This document shows positions 56,584 to 64,000 of a stretch of 64,000 bases of DNA, piece by piece. Made by a program: the position numbers and the translations under genes. Below the pieces are notes generated by a model. The model was not told the origin of the DNA and searched no databases. It was given only the letters and a program-made list of their open reading frames with translations. Positions within the stretch are counted from its first letter, which is position 1; each line of letters begins with the position of its first letter. The stretch is from a marine gamma proteobacterium HTCC2143 (GTDB lineage Bacteria; Pseudomonadota; Gammaproteobacteria; Pseudomonadales; Dasaniaceae): positions 62,001 to 126,000 of the forward strand of contig AAVT01000003.1 of NCBI GenBank assembly GCA_000169075.1, read 5' to 3'.

Positions 56584-58332
56584 TTAACTATCACCCCAAA
56601 CAAAACTGGCACAAACAACATTCCCAGATCCCAAATATTCAATAGAATGGCAGATCGAGCGCATTAAATTTATACCGCGCCCGGCATAAGGAACATCTCC
56701 AGACAGCCCGTTTTCCAAATTTTTGTAGTCAAAACCCTCTCCACTATCCTCGATAGTGACTTTTAGTCGGCCGCCATTACCTGTACCTTTGTAATCTAGC
56801 TGAATTCCAATGGTTCCATCTTGTAAATGTAACAATCGCTGCTCTCGCAATTGATAATAGTGGTCAAAACCCGCGGTCGAATTTTTCAGTGACGAGTTTA
56901 ATTGCAACACTCCATGCTCCAGTGCATTGGTGTACAACTCCGTTAGCACAGTAAAAATTTGTCCACCAAAATTTCGCAAATAAGGTACCTGTCTTAAAAC
57001 ATATAACAGCATAGGGAGCGGGTCGAAGTTACTCAATGTCTGAGGGCGCAATTCGTATTTTAAGCTCCAATCTCTTGGTCCCGCTGGATTGCTACCTATG
57101 AAATCGGGTCTGTCGGCATGGAAATCGATGGGTGCAACAATTTTAACCTCAACAATAGAGACGTCATCACTGACCGCCTCATCGGAAATAAATTCGGCTA
57201 CCGCTTCGTTCACTTCGTCAAATAATTGTTCTGGATCAGTGTTTTTTTCAAAGATTTTTAGTAGACGTTCTTCACCAAACATTTCTGACTGGTTATTTGT
57301 AGCTTCTTGAATACCATCAGACCAAAGAAAAAGCCGATCATCGGGCTGAACTTCAAAGGTTGCGACAGAATCATCAAAGTGTGCAGTGTTACGTATTCCA
57401 AAAGGAATATGCTGAGACGTCAACGGAATCGACTTGCCGTCGAAGCTTCGATACAACACACCGTCTGGGAGACCTCCGTTCCATATTTGCATCACACCAT
57501 TGCTGAAGTCGATGTCAGCGACAATCGCACAGCAGAAGACATCAACAGGCAATACATCGTAAAGCTTCTCATTAATTTCTCGCAAAATATCTTGTAATGA
57601 AAAGCCTTTTTCTAACATGCTGTAAAAGGTTTGTGCGAGGGGCATTGCACCAATAGCAGCATCCAACCCATGACCCGTGAAATCTCCAAGCAAAACCATC
57701 AGGTTTCCAGCAGGGCTGACTCCAGCTAGGGCAACATCGCCGTTAAAAATTGCAATGGGGGACAACAAATATCGAATATTGTCTGCATTCAAACAGCCAG
57801 AATGGGCCACTTTGTCAAAAACACGCTTCGCGATCTCTTGCTCACGTAATAATCTTTCGTTATGTATAGCGATAAGATCACGCTGGCGCTGCATTGTTCG
57901 ATGCATTTCTCCCATGCGAATAAAGGCGTCCAATTTAGCCTTTAAGACAACACTGTTATAAGGTTTGGGAAGAAAGTCGTCGCCACCCGCATCGAGACAG
58001 CGCACCAAGGCATCTGTTGATTGTAACGATGTCAGAAAAATAATCGGTATGAACGCCTCTCCAGCCAGCTGCCGAATCTTCTCCGCAGCTTCAAAGCCAT
58101 CGACGTTTGGCATTAGAACATCGAGTAATACTAAATCGGGTTGCATTTCACGAAACACTTCGATGGCCTCATGGCCGTCTTTAGCAACAAAGACTTCGTG
58201 TCCTTGTTGACATAAAATCGCTTTTAGCAGCAAGCGATCAGTGTTGTTATCGTCAGCTATGAGTATTTTGGTGATTGGTACAGATGGGCAATCAGCAACT
58301 CTAAGCTCGTCGACTACAAAGGGATTTTTCAT
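56584..58332 (-). CDS. hsbR: response regulator with PP2C phosphatase and anti-sigma kinase-like domains, HsbR type
   Basis: A 582-residue three-domain protein. The receiver domain (about 20-140) has phospho-acceptor Asp71 in LLDVLMPN. The SpoIIE/PP2C phosphatase domain (about 195-400) has LLGDFTGHGLDAA and LFLWSDGIQEA metal-ligand motifs. The C-terminal HATPase domain (about 450-580) has TELYTNALEHG. In Pseudomonas HsbR switches the phosphorylation of HsbA, linking HptB signalling to motility or biofilm. All key residues are kept. The ATG at 58332 is chosen over a TTG six codons upstream; neither has a clear Shine-Dalgarno. Confidence 0.87.
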   Translation of the reverse strand: MKNPFVVDELRVADCPSVPITKILIADDNNTDRLLLKAILCQQGHEVFVAKDGHEAIEVFREMQPDLVLLDVLMPNVDGFEAAEKIRQLAGEAFIPIIFLTSLQSTDALVRCLDAGGDDFLPKPYNSVVLKAKLDAFIRMGEMHRTMQRQRDLIAIHNERLLREQEIAKRVFDKVAHSGCLNADNIRYLLSPIAIFNGDVALAGVSPAGNLMVLLGDFTGHGLDAAIGAMPLAQTFYSMLEKGFSLQDILREINEKLYDVLPVDVFCCAIVADIDFSNGVMQIWNGGLPDGVLYRSFDGKSIPLTSQHIPFGIRNTAHFDDSVATFEVQPDDRLFLWSDGIQEATNNQSEMFGEERLLKIFEKNTDPEQLFDEVNEAVAEFISDEAVSDDVSIVEVKIVAPIDFHADRPDFIGSNPAGPRDWSLKYELRPQTLSNFDPLPMLLYVLRQVPYLRNFGGQIFTVLTELYTNALEHGVLQLNSSLKNSTAGFDHYYQLREQRLLHLQDGTIGIQLDYKGTGNGGRLKVTIEDSGEGFDYKNLENGLSGDVPYAGRGINLMRSICHSIEYLGSGNVVCASFVWGDS

Positions 58333-58388
58333 AGCGAATGTATGAGACAATTAACCATCACTGCTCTGCACAAATATTGGTTATGGGG

Positions 58389-58694
58389 CTATTTAATATC
58401 AAACAGTTGTTCGAAGTTAGATATAGCAAATATCTTTTTTATATCATCATTGCAATGGACAATGGTGATACTGGCACTGTCACCGCCAGCGTAATCTCTT
58501 AATAAGAGCAACATTCCCAGCGCAGAACTATCAAGGTACGAAGCGGCGGTCATGTCGACGATGTAACTGCCAACCTCATTTCCCGGCTCCTCATAGGCTC
58601 TTCGAAATGACGAATGGACGTTGAAATCGAACCTACCTTCAATATTTATTTGTAATTCTTGTCCATCTGTTGACAGCGATGATGATATTGACAT
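58389..58694 (-). CDS. hsbA: anti-anti-sigma factor (STAS domain), HsbA type
   Basis: A 101-residue STAS-domain protein with YLDSSALGMLLLL, placing the phosphorylatable serine at Ser56, the same residue number reported for Pseudomonas HsbA. It should be phosphorylated or dephosphorylated by HsbR; in Pseudomonas the unphosphorylated form sequesters FlgM and frees FliA. First of the three hsb genes; 253 bp upstream is the divergent cysteine-cluster gene. Confidence 0.87.
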   Translation of the reverse strand: MSISSSLSTDGQELQINIEGRFDFNVHSSFRRAYEEPGNEVGSYIVDMTAASYLDSSALGMLLLLRDYAGGDSASITIVHCNDDIKKIFAISNFEQLFDIK

Positions 58695-58947
58695 GGCAAC
58701 TCCCCGACGGTATTTGTATCTTCCACAACAAAAAATCGGTTACTGACACTGCAGACCGTTACGATTTTTAACTAGATAGCGTAAGGATAGACCAACCTTT
58801 GCAAAAAGTGCAACGTTGACGCGCAGCCGACCTAACTGTTGACTCAAGTAATGTTATCCTCTGAACCAGTATCCATTCATCAGCAGAGCAGAACTTGTCT
58901 CGGTGACCGTCGATCAATTAATATACATTGAAAGGTAGGACAACACA

Positions 58948-59331
58948 GTGAAAGAATGCAACTCTTGCGGAAAATGCTGCACTTTATATGGTGATGGTGG
59001 GCTCTCCGCGACAACCGCTGAAATTGAATGGTGGGAGGTATTCAGACCAGAAATTTACGAGTATGTCAGCAACGGTAAAATATGGATGAATCCGACCAAT
59101 GGGAATCAGTTAAAACAATGCCCGTGGCTGCAAAAACTGCCCCACAGCAACAAATATACCTGCGGTATCTATAACGATCGTCCAGATGATTGCAAACACT
59201 ACCCTGTAACAATTGCTGAGATGGTGAGGGATGAATGTGAAATGCTCGACGTTGTTGATTTAAGTAATCCCGCTAAAGCTCAGAAAAAACTGGACAAGCT
59301 AATGTCCGACAGCCGTCCTGCATTGACATAA
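58948..59331 (+). CDS. YkgJ-type cysteine-cluster protein
   Basis: A 127-residue protein beginning MKECNSCGKCC (Cys4, 7, 10, 11) with further cysteines in CPWLQ, YTCGIY and DDCKHYP. This is the UPF0153/YkgJ pattern, thought to bind zinc or an Fe-S cluster; function is unknown. The start is GTG with AGGA seven bases upstream. It is alone on the plus strand within the flagellar block and converges with fliJ. Confidence 0.85.
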   Translation: MKECNSCGKCCTLYGDGGLSATTAEIEWWEVFRPEIYEYVSNGKIWMNPTNGNQLKQCPWLQKLPHSNKYTCGIYNDRPDDCKHYPVTIAEMVRDECEMLDVVDLSNPAKAQKKLDKLMSDSRPALT

Positions 59332-59348
59332 TTACTGCCGCTAGACAG

Positions 59349-59798
59349 CTAGTCGGGCATATCAATCCGCTGGCTCCGACGACTGTCATCCTGTTCCCGC
59401 TGCAATTTATTATCAGCCTCTCTGTGTTCCAGTTTTTCTTTGCGCGCAACTAGCGACTGCATATTCTTTTGACGCGCATATTGTTGTTGCCACTTTAAAC
59501 GCGCCTGCTCCTGTTGCGACGCGGCGAGGACGACTCGCTCTTGTTGGGTATCTCCCGCGTCCTGCAGATTCCCGTAAAAACGTTGGTAATTTTCCAAATC
59601 AGCCGCATGAGCTTGTGTATGTGCCAATGATTTAAACTGCTCTCTATATTCGTCCTTATACTGTTGGAGTTGCTGTCCCTGCTGCGCATTAAGCTCGGCA
59701 TTCCTAGCACTTTCTGCCAACCGAAATGCGGCTTGGCGCTCGCGCAACTGAGCCAACTTCAATACAGTTTTCAGTCTTTGTGATGGTGGCTTCTTCAT
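59349..59798 (-). CDS. fliJ: flagellar export chaperone FliJ
   Basis: A 149-residue, nearly all-helical, Gln/Arg-rich coiled-coil protein of the usual FliJ length and charge. It couples the FliI ATPase ring to FlhA and recycles chaperones. Sequence is weakly conserved in the family; its place 10 bp after fliI makes the call firm. Confidence 0.9.
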   Translation of the reverse strand: MKKPPSQRLKTVLKLAQLRERQAAFRLAESARNAELNAQQGQQLQQYKDEYREQFKSLAHTQAHAADLENYQRFYGNLQDAGDTQQERVVLAASQQEQARLKWQQQYARQKNMQSLVARKEKLEHREADNKLQREQDDSRRSQRIDMPD

Positions 59799-59808
59799 TG
59801 GTTAATAA

Positions 59809-61233
59809 CTATCGTATCGCTGGCGATATGTCGCCACCAGTATTTGATGACGCAGCCATTTGCAAGGAGGGTGACTCCGATGAATTTACCACAGACGGAT
59901 TGATAACAGCTCGCATTTCCGCAACACTGCCAGCGACGTTAAATGCTATATCAAGATCTTGTTGTAAAAATCGCCTAATGGCAGGCAGTCGCTCAATCGC
60001 CGCATCGGTCTCTGTATCACTGCCTGCTACGTAGGCGCCCACGCTGATTAAATCCCGACTCTGCTGATAGCGAGAATACAAGTGACGAAGCCTTCGCGCA
60101 GCAGCTAGGTGCTCACCGGTGATAATATTTGGCATCGCTCGGCTGATTGAGGCCTCTACATCGATCGCCGGGTAGTGACCCTCATCGGCCAGGGCTCTTG
60201 AGAGCACAATGTGTCCATCGAGAATTGCTCTGGCCGCGTCTGCAACTGGATCTTGCATATCATCACCTTCGGTTAACACGGTATAGAAGGCCGTCACTGA
60301 GCCACTGCCATCAGCACCATTACCCGCCCTCTCCACCAGCTGAGGTATCTTTGCAAATACCGATGGTGGATAACCTTTTGTTGCAGGAGGCTCGCCAATC
60401 GATAAAGCAATCTCGCGCTGCGCTTGAGCAAAACGCGTAAGGGAGTCCATTAACAGTAGAACATGTTTACCTTGATCTCGAAAACTTTCAGCTATTCTGG
60501 TGGCCAACATCGCTGCCCTCATTCGCATCAACGGGGCATCATCTGCAGGAGATGCTACTACAACCGCGCGGCTTAACCCCTCTTCATCAAGCACTTGTTC
60601 GATGAACTCCTTCACTTCGCGACCTCGCTCACCAACCAAGCCAACCACAACCACATCGGCTTCGGTGAATCGTGTCATCATGCCCAGAAGAACGCTCTTA
60701 CCGACACCACTTCCGGCAAACAGACCGAGACGCTGACCACGCCCAACCGTTAACACCGAATTGATCGCGCGAATCCCTACATCGAGTACCTCAGAGATCG
60801 GTTTTCGTTGCAACGGGTTAATCAATTCAGCCTGCATATCAACACTATCAGTGCATCCGAGTGGGCCCTTACTATCGAGAGGCCTGCCTGCACCATCAAT
60901 AACGCGCCCCAACAATTGTATCCCTACCGGAACTTTGTCTTCATAGGCTACAGGTACAACAGCCATACCGGGTTTTAATCCCGTGACTGGCTCAATAGGC
61001 ATTAAAAATAATTTTTCTTCAGAGAAACCGACAACTTCTGCTTCAACACTTCGTTGGTCATCATGCATCACCAAACATCGGCATCCGATCGACAACTCCA
61101 ATCCAACAACTTCCAACGTCATGCCAACCACCCGAACCAGTCGGCCGGACACACGGGACCTCGTTTGCAGTTTTTCATCAAGCGCGTAGCAACGCAATCT
61201 ATCGATAAATGATTGGCGCATATCGCGACTCAT
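59809..61233 (-). CDS. fliI: flagellum-specific ATPase FliI
   Basis: A 474-residue ATPase like F1 beta, with Walker [12 protein letters not shown] (about 168-178), Walker [16 protein letters not shown], and [12 protein letters not shown]. It energises export-substrate release with FliH and FliJ. The ATG overlaps the fliH stop by 4 bp. Confidence 0.97.
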   Translation of the reverse strand: MSRDMRQSFIDRLRCYALDEKLQTRSRVSGRLVRVVGMTLEVVGLELSIGCRCLVMHDDQRSVEAEVVGFSEEKLFLMPIEPVTGLKPGMAVVPVAYEDKVPVGIQLLGRVIDGAGRPLDSKGPLGCTDSVDMQAELINPLQRKPISEVLDVGIRAINSVLTVGRGQRLGLFAGSGVGKSVLLGMMTRFTEADVVVVGLVGERGREVKEFIEQVLDEEGLSRAVVVASPADDAPLMRMRAAMLATRIAESFRDQGKHVLLLMDSLTRFAQAQREIALSIGEPPATKGYPPSVFAKIPQLVERAGNGADGSGSVTAFYTVLTEGDDMQDPVADAARAILDGHIVLSRALADEGHYPAIDVEASISRAMPNIITGEHLAAARRLRHLYSRYQQSRDLISVGAYVAGSDTETDAAIERLPAIRRFLQQDLDIAFNVAGSVAEMRAVINPSVVNSSESPSLQMAASSNTGGDISPAIR

Positions 61234-61988
61234 TGATCATCCGCCGCAGCAATAACGGGAGTCTCTCGCTCCCTGGTACGGTTTGACAGTTCTGAAAAAC
61301 GCTTGTCTACCAGTGAATTTATCGTTTGTTGGAATTGATCTTCTAGGCTGTATGTAACAACGCTCTGTCGACTAGTTACGCGGCAACCACCCGGCGTCAA
61401 TGTCCGATCGATTTCCAGCTGCCAATGAGCCAATATCTCGCTGTGTTCTTGAAGTAATTGGAAATCCTGCTCGTTCAGATAAATAGTGATGTCGCTTGCT
61501 CGTAACGGTAACTCGGCGACGGCTTCGTTAACGATTGCTATAATCTGGGATGAATCAATGGTCAGCTCGCGGCGCAGTACCGAACGAGATACACCAATCA
61601 CCAAGTTTACTAGTGCTTGCTCTACATCGTCATCTTGTCCCGCCAGAGAACTGAACAACATATCGATGGTTTTACTGAGATTTTTTGCGTTTTTATTCAG
61701 CTCTTCTTGTGCCGCATTAATGCCTGCTTGATAGCCTTCGTCCTGGCCCTGCTTCAAACCGTCTGCACGCGCCTGCTCACGAACATCTTCGTAAGCCTGA
61801 TTGGATATTTCCTCAAGCTGACCCGCGGTTAATGAATTATAAATGACTTCATTTTTATCAACATTAACCAACTCTCCTTTTGGGCCACGGCTCTTTAACT
61901 TTTCTACTTTTACGAACTGGCCTTCTGTGACTTCCGGTATTTGCCAGGAAGAAAAATTGGCAGTTTTATCGACGGGAATTCTAGACAC
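61230..61988 (-). CDS. fliH: flagellar assembly protein FliH
   Basis: A 252-residue protein with a helical N-terminal part ([21 protein letters not shown]-type region near 70-90, containing GxxxG-like repeats) and a C-terminal domain that binds FliI. I take the GTG at 61988, which has AAGGG upstream and lies 19 bp after the fliG stop. An in-frame ATG at 62054 inside fliG adds 22 residues of non-family character. Confidence 0.9.
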   Translation of the reverse strand: MSRIPVDKTANFSSWQIPEVTEGQFVKVEKLKSRGPKGELVNVDKNEVIYNSLTAGQLEEISNQAYEDVREQARADGLKQGQDEGYQAGINAAQEELNKNAKNLSKTIDMLFSSLAGQDDDVEQALVNLVIGVSRSVLRRELTIDSSQIIAIVNEAVAELPLRASDITIYLNEQDFQLLQEHSEILAHWQLEIDRTLTPGGCRVTSRQSVVTYSLEDQFQQTINSLVDKRFSELSNRTRERETPVIAAADDQ

Positions 61989-62007
61989 AATTTTACCCTT
62001 GCTTGCG

Positions 62008-63024
62008 CTACAGCATCTCTTCGCCACTGCCACCGAGGATAATTTCCCCTGCATCAGCCATACGACGTGCTATTAGCAAAATTTCTTTTTGCGCTCCTTC
62101 GACTTCGCTGAGTTTAACCGGGCCTTTCGCCTCAAGGTCATCGCGAAGTAACTCGGCTGCTCGCTTCGACATGTTACTGAAAATCTTCTCTTTCAGCTCG
62201 TCATCAGAACCTTTTAACGCAAGAATAAGAACTTCTGAAGAGACTTCTCGCATAAGAGACTGGATACCCCGATCGTCAACAGCTTTCAAATTATCAAACA
62301 CGAACATCAAATCTTGAATGGTGACGCCCAGATCTTCATCAACCTCTTTGATTGAGTCCATAAGCTCTGTCTCAACAGAGGACTCGAGATTATTCATAAT
62401 TTCCGCTGCGACTTTGGTTCCGCCCATTGATTTGGCTTGAGAGCCGGCATTTCCGGAAAATTGCTTTTCAAGAATAGTATTCAGCTCTTGCAATGCAGAT
62501 GGCTGAACGGAATCCAGAGACGCCACGCGCATAACAATATCAAGCCTCGCCTTCTCTGGTAGACTCGTCAACACCTCAGCGGCCTGATCGCCGTCAAGAT
62601 GAGCCATAACAATCGCTTGAATTTGTGGATGCTCATTGCGAATAACTTCTGCCACTGATCGGGCATCCATCCATTTCAGCGTATCAAGACCACTGGTATT
62701 TCCGCCCAATAGTATTCGATCAACCAATGATCCCGCTTTGTCCTCGCCCAAAGCTTCGACCAACATATTGCGAATATAGCCATCTGACCCCATACCCAAT
62801 CCGGTGATAGCACCAGCTTCGCTGAGGAAATTATTCATCACCTGCTCAACATTCTCTCGCGAAACATTTTCAAGTGCCGTCATCGCAGTGCCAATGCGCT
62901 GAACATCTTTCGGCCCCAAATGTTTCAAAACCTCCGCCGCTTCCTTTTCGCCTAACGACATCATTAAGATCGCCGCTTGATCGAGTGTGGAAAGGTCTTT
63001 CCTCGAATTTACATCATCACTCAC
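62008..63024 (-). CDS. fliG: flagellar motor switch protein FliG
   Basis: A 338-residue protein with all three FliG domains: AAILMMSLGEKEAAEVLKHL at the start, the EHPQIQAIVMAHL middle motif, and the C-terminal torque helix with charged residues (VSSEVLILALKGSDDELKEK). It links FliF to FliM and meets the stator. The GTG start overlaps the fliF stop by 8 bp. Confidence 0.96.
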   Translation of the reverse strand: MSDDVNSRKDLSTLDQAAILMMSLGEKEAAEVLKHLGPKDVQRIGTAMTALENVSRENVEQVMNNFLSEAGAITGLGMGSDGYIRNMLVEALGEDKAGSLVDRILLGGNTSGLDTLKWMDARSVAEVIRNEHPQIQAIVMAHLDGDQAAEVLTSLPEKARLDIVMRVASLDSVQPSALQELNTILEKQFSGNAGSQAKSMGGTKVAAEIMNNLESSVETELMDSIKEVDEDLGVTIQDLMFVFDNLKAVDDRGIQSLMREVSSEVLILALKGSDDELKEKIFSNMSKRAAELLRDDLEAKGPVKLSEVEGAQKEILLIARRMADAGEIILGGSGEEML

Positions 63025-64000
63025 TGGCTACCACCCACTTTTTCACGACTTGTGCCACTCGACCTGGATCTTCAGCGATCAATCCCCGGACAGTGCTCAA
63101 CTGTTGTTCGTAATTTTTATTGGGACCCGATAAGAGCAAACTTTCGCCGCCTGACAACGTTACGGTTTCATCCGCTAGACCGGAGCCTAGATCACCCGAT
63201 AAATCACCGAGTGCCCGCTGCGCTTCCAGCTCTCTTAGCTCCTTGGAACCATCAGTAAGATTACGAAATGCCGGCCGCATGACAAAAAACAACAACATCA
63301 TAATCAATACAAACGCTCCAGCATATTTAATGTAACGTTCTATCGTCGGTTGCTGCCAGATGGGCACTTCTTCCATCGGCACCACTTCCGGGGCTTCCTT
63401 GACGGCGAAAGCTGAATTAATAATATTAACGCTATCTCCCCTGGCGGCATCAAAACCAACGGCATCTCTTACCAGTATAGCCAATTGATCCAGTTCCGAC
63501 TGCTCTATTGCTACGGATACAATTTCACCAGTTTCACTGTCAATATTCGTTGTATTGTCCACTAAAACCGCGACCGATAATCGTCGAAGTCTGCCAACTT
63601 GGTGACGGGTGTGACTGATGGTGCGATCAAGTTCGTAATTACGAACTGACTGCCGCCGGCTAGTACTGACCGATTCCGCCAGCGCGGCGGCTCCGCCGTC
63701 AACAATCTGCTCTGGAGCTTGACCGTCTCGGGGCGGCTGATTGCTGAGCGCGCCTGGTACGCCGCCAACTCCACCACCGCCGCGGCCCTCTTCTACCGTT
63801 TGCTCACTACGTATCGCCGGTAGATCGGGGTTAAATAGCTCATCCGTTTGTTCGACCTGAGTAAAATCGACATTTGCACTAATCTCCGCTCGAAAATTAC
63901 CCTCACCCAAAACCGGCTCGAGAATCGAGCTCACGCGCTTAACCAATCGTCCTTCCATTTCACGAACATAGTCAAGCTGCTTATGAGCCATTGCCATATC
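63017..64000 (-). CDS. fliF: flagellar MS-ring protein FliF, C-terminal part
   Basis: The last 327 residues are inside the window; the frame continues past the right edge. Visible are the RBM3/D3 region (LVKRVSSILEPVLG, AEISANVDFTQVEQTDE), the periplasmic loop with Ser/Gly-rich stretch, the second membrane helix (about 235-255 of the visible part) and the C-terminal FliG-binding tail. It forms the MS ring. Confidence 0.95.
   Translation of the reverse strand, partial: DMAMAHKQLDYVREMEGRLVKRVSSILEPVLGEGNFRAEISANVDFTQVEQTDELFNPDLPAIRSEQTVEEGRGGGGVGGVPGALSNQPPRDGQAPEQIVDGGAAALAESVSTSRRQSVRNYELDRTISHTRHQVGRLRRLSVAVLVDNTTNIDSETGEIVSVAIEQSELDQLAILVRDAVGFDAARGDSVNIINSAFAVKEAPEVVPMEEVPIWQQPTIERYIKYAGAFVLIMMLLFFVMRPAFRNLTDGSKELRELEAQRALGDLSGDLGSGLADETVTLSGGESLLLSGPNKNYEQQLSTVRGLIAEDPGRVAQVVKKWVVASE

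Noticed and set aside
58794-58812. Possible sigma-54 site upstream of hsbA (GCAAAAAGTGCAAC)
   Set aside because: The spacing between the two conserved elements is two bases too short and the invariant GG is absent.
59338-59356. Inverted repeat around the fliJ stop as a terminator
   Set aside because: The stem is short and bulged and no U-tract follows on either strand.

Overview
The window looks like a chromosomal segment of a free-living, polarly flagellated, respiring gammaproteobacterium. The main reason is the gene order. It runs smc-zipA-ligA, a complete System I cytochrome c maturation set (ccmA to ccmI), and a long chemotaxis and flagellar block whose order (cheW-parP-parC-motD-motC-cheB-cheA-cheZ-cheY-fliA-fleN-flhF-flhA-flhB-fliRQPONML-fliK-hptB/hsbR/hsbA-fliJIHGF) matches what is known for Pseudomonas and related marine gammaproteobacteria. 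Base composition is moderate and even. I saw no rRNA, tRNA, CRISPR array, transposase or prophage gene, so this is ordinary core chromosome with a metabolic flank on the left.

Left flank (1-16.5 kb): the tail of an RDD membrane protein; then, on the minus strand, a NUDIX hydrolase, a DUF3336-patatin lipase, a family III CoA-transferase closely resembling mesaconyl-CoA C1-C4 transferase (2-methylfumaryl-CoA isomerase), and an N-terminally extended acyl-CoA dehydrogenase resembling (2S)-methylsuccinyl-CoA dehydrogenase. The hrpB helicase runs divergently and converges on an aldehyde dehydrogenase. A glyoxalase I gene follows, then a korC-korA-korB operon for a 2-oxoacid:ferredoxin/NADP oxidoreductase, and a small lytic-transglycosylase-like lipoprotein.

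Middle (16.5-31 kb): ligA, zipA and smc, then ccmABCDEFGHI on the minus strand. The ccm set is interrupted between ccmB and ccmC by a 390-bp gap. This gap holds a 40-codon membrane-protein ORF on the opposite strand with its own Shine-Dalgarno sequence and promoter-like elements.

Right half (31-64 kb): a short plus-strand pair (a second FliK-like protein and a free-standing FlhB C-terminal-domain protein), then the minus-strand motility region. It encodes the polar array system (ParC, ParP), the second stator (MotCD), the chemotaxis core (CheABYZW), the flagellar sigma factor and number/placement factors (FliA, FleN, FlhF), the export gate (FlhA, FlhB, FliPQR, FliO), the switch (FliG, FliM, FliN), the export ATPase set (FliHIJ), FliL and FliK. 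An HptB-HsbR-HsbA phosphorelay/anti-sigma partner-switch sits inside. I can see two good sigma-54 promoters (upstream of fliK and of fliL), two weaker candidates (flhB, flhA), and a hairpin terminator separating fliK from fliL. FliF runs off the right end.

The most interesting observation is the pairing of Mct-like and Mcd-like genes. These enzymes normally belong to two different pathways (3-hydroxypropionate bicycle and ethylmalonyl-CoA pathway). Together they could make a hybrid route through mesaconyl-CoA. This is inference from sequence resemblance and adjacency only.
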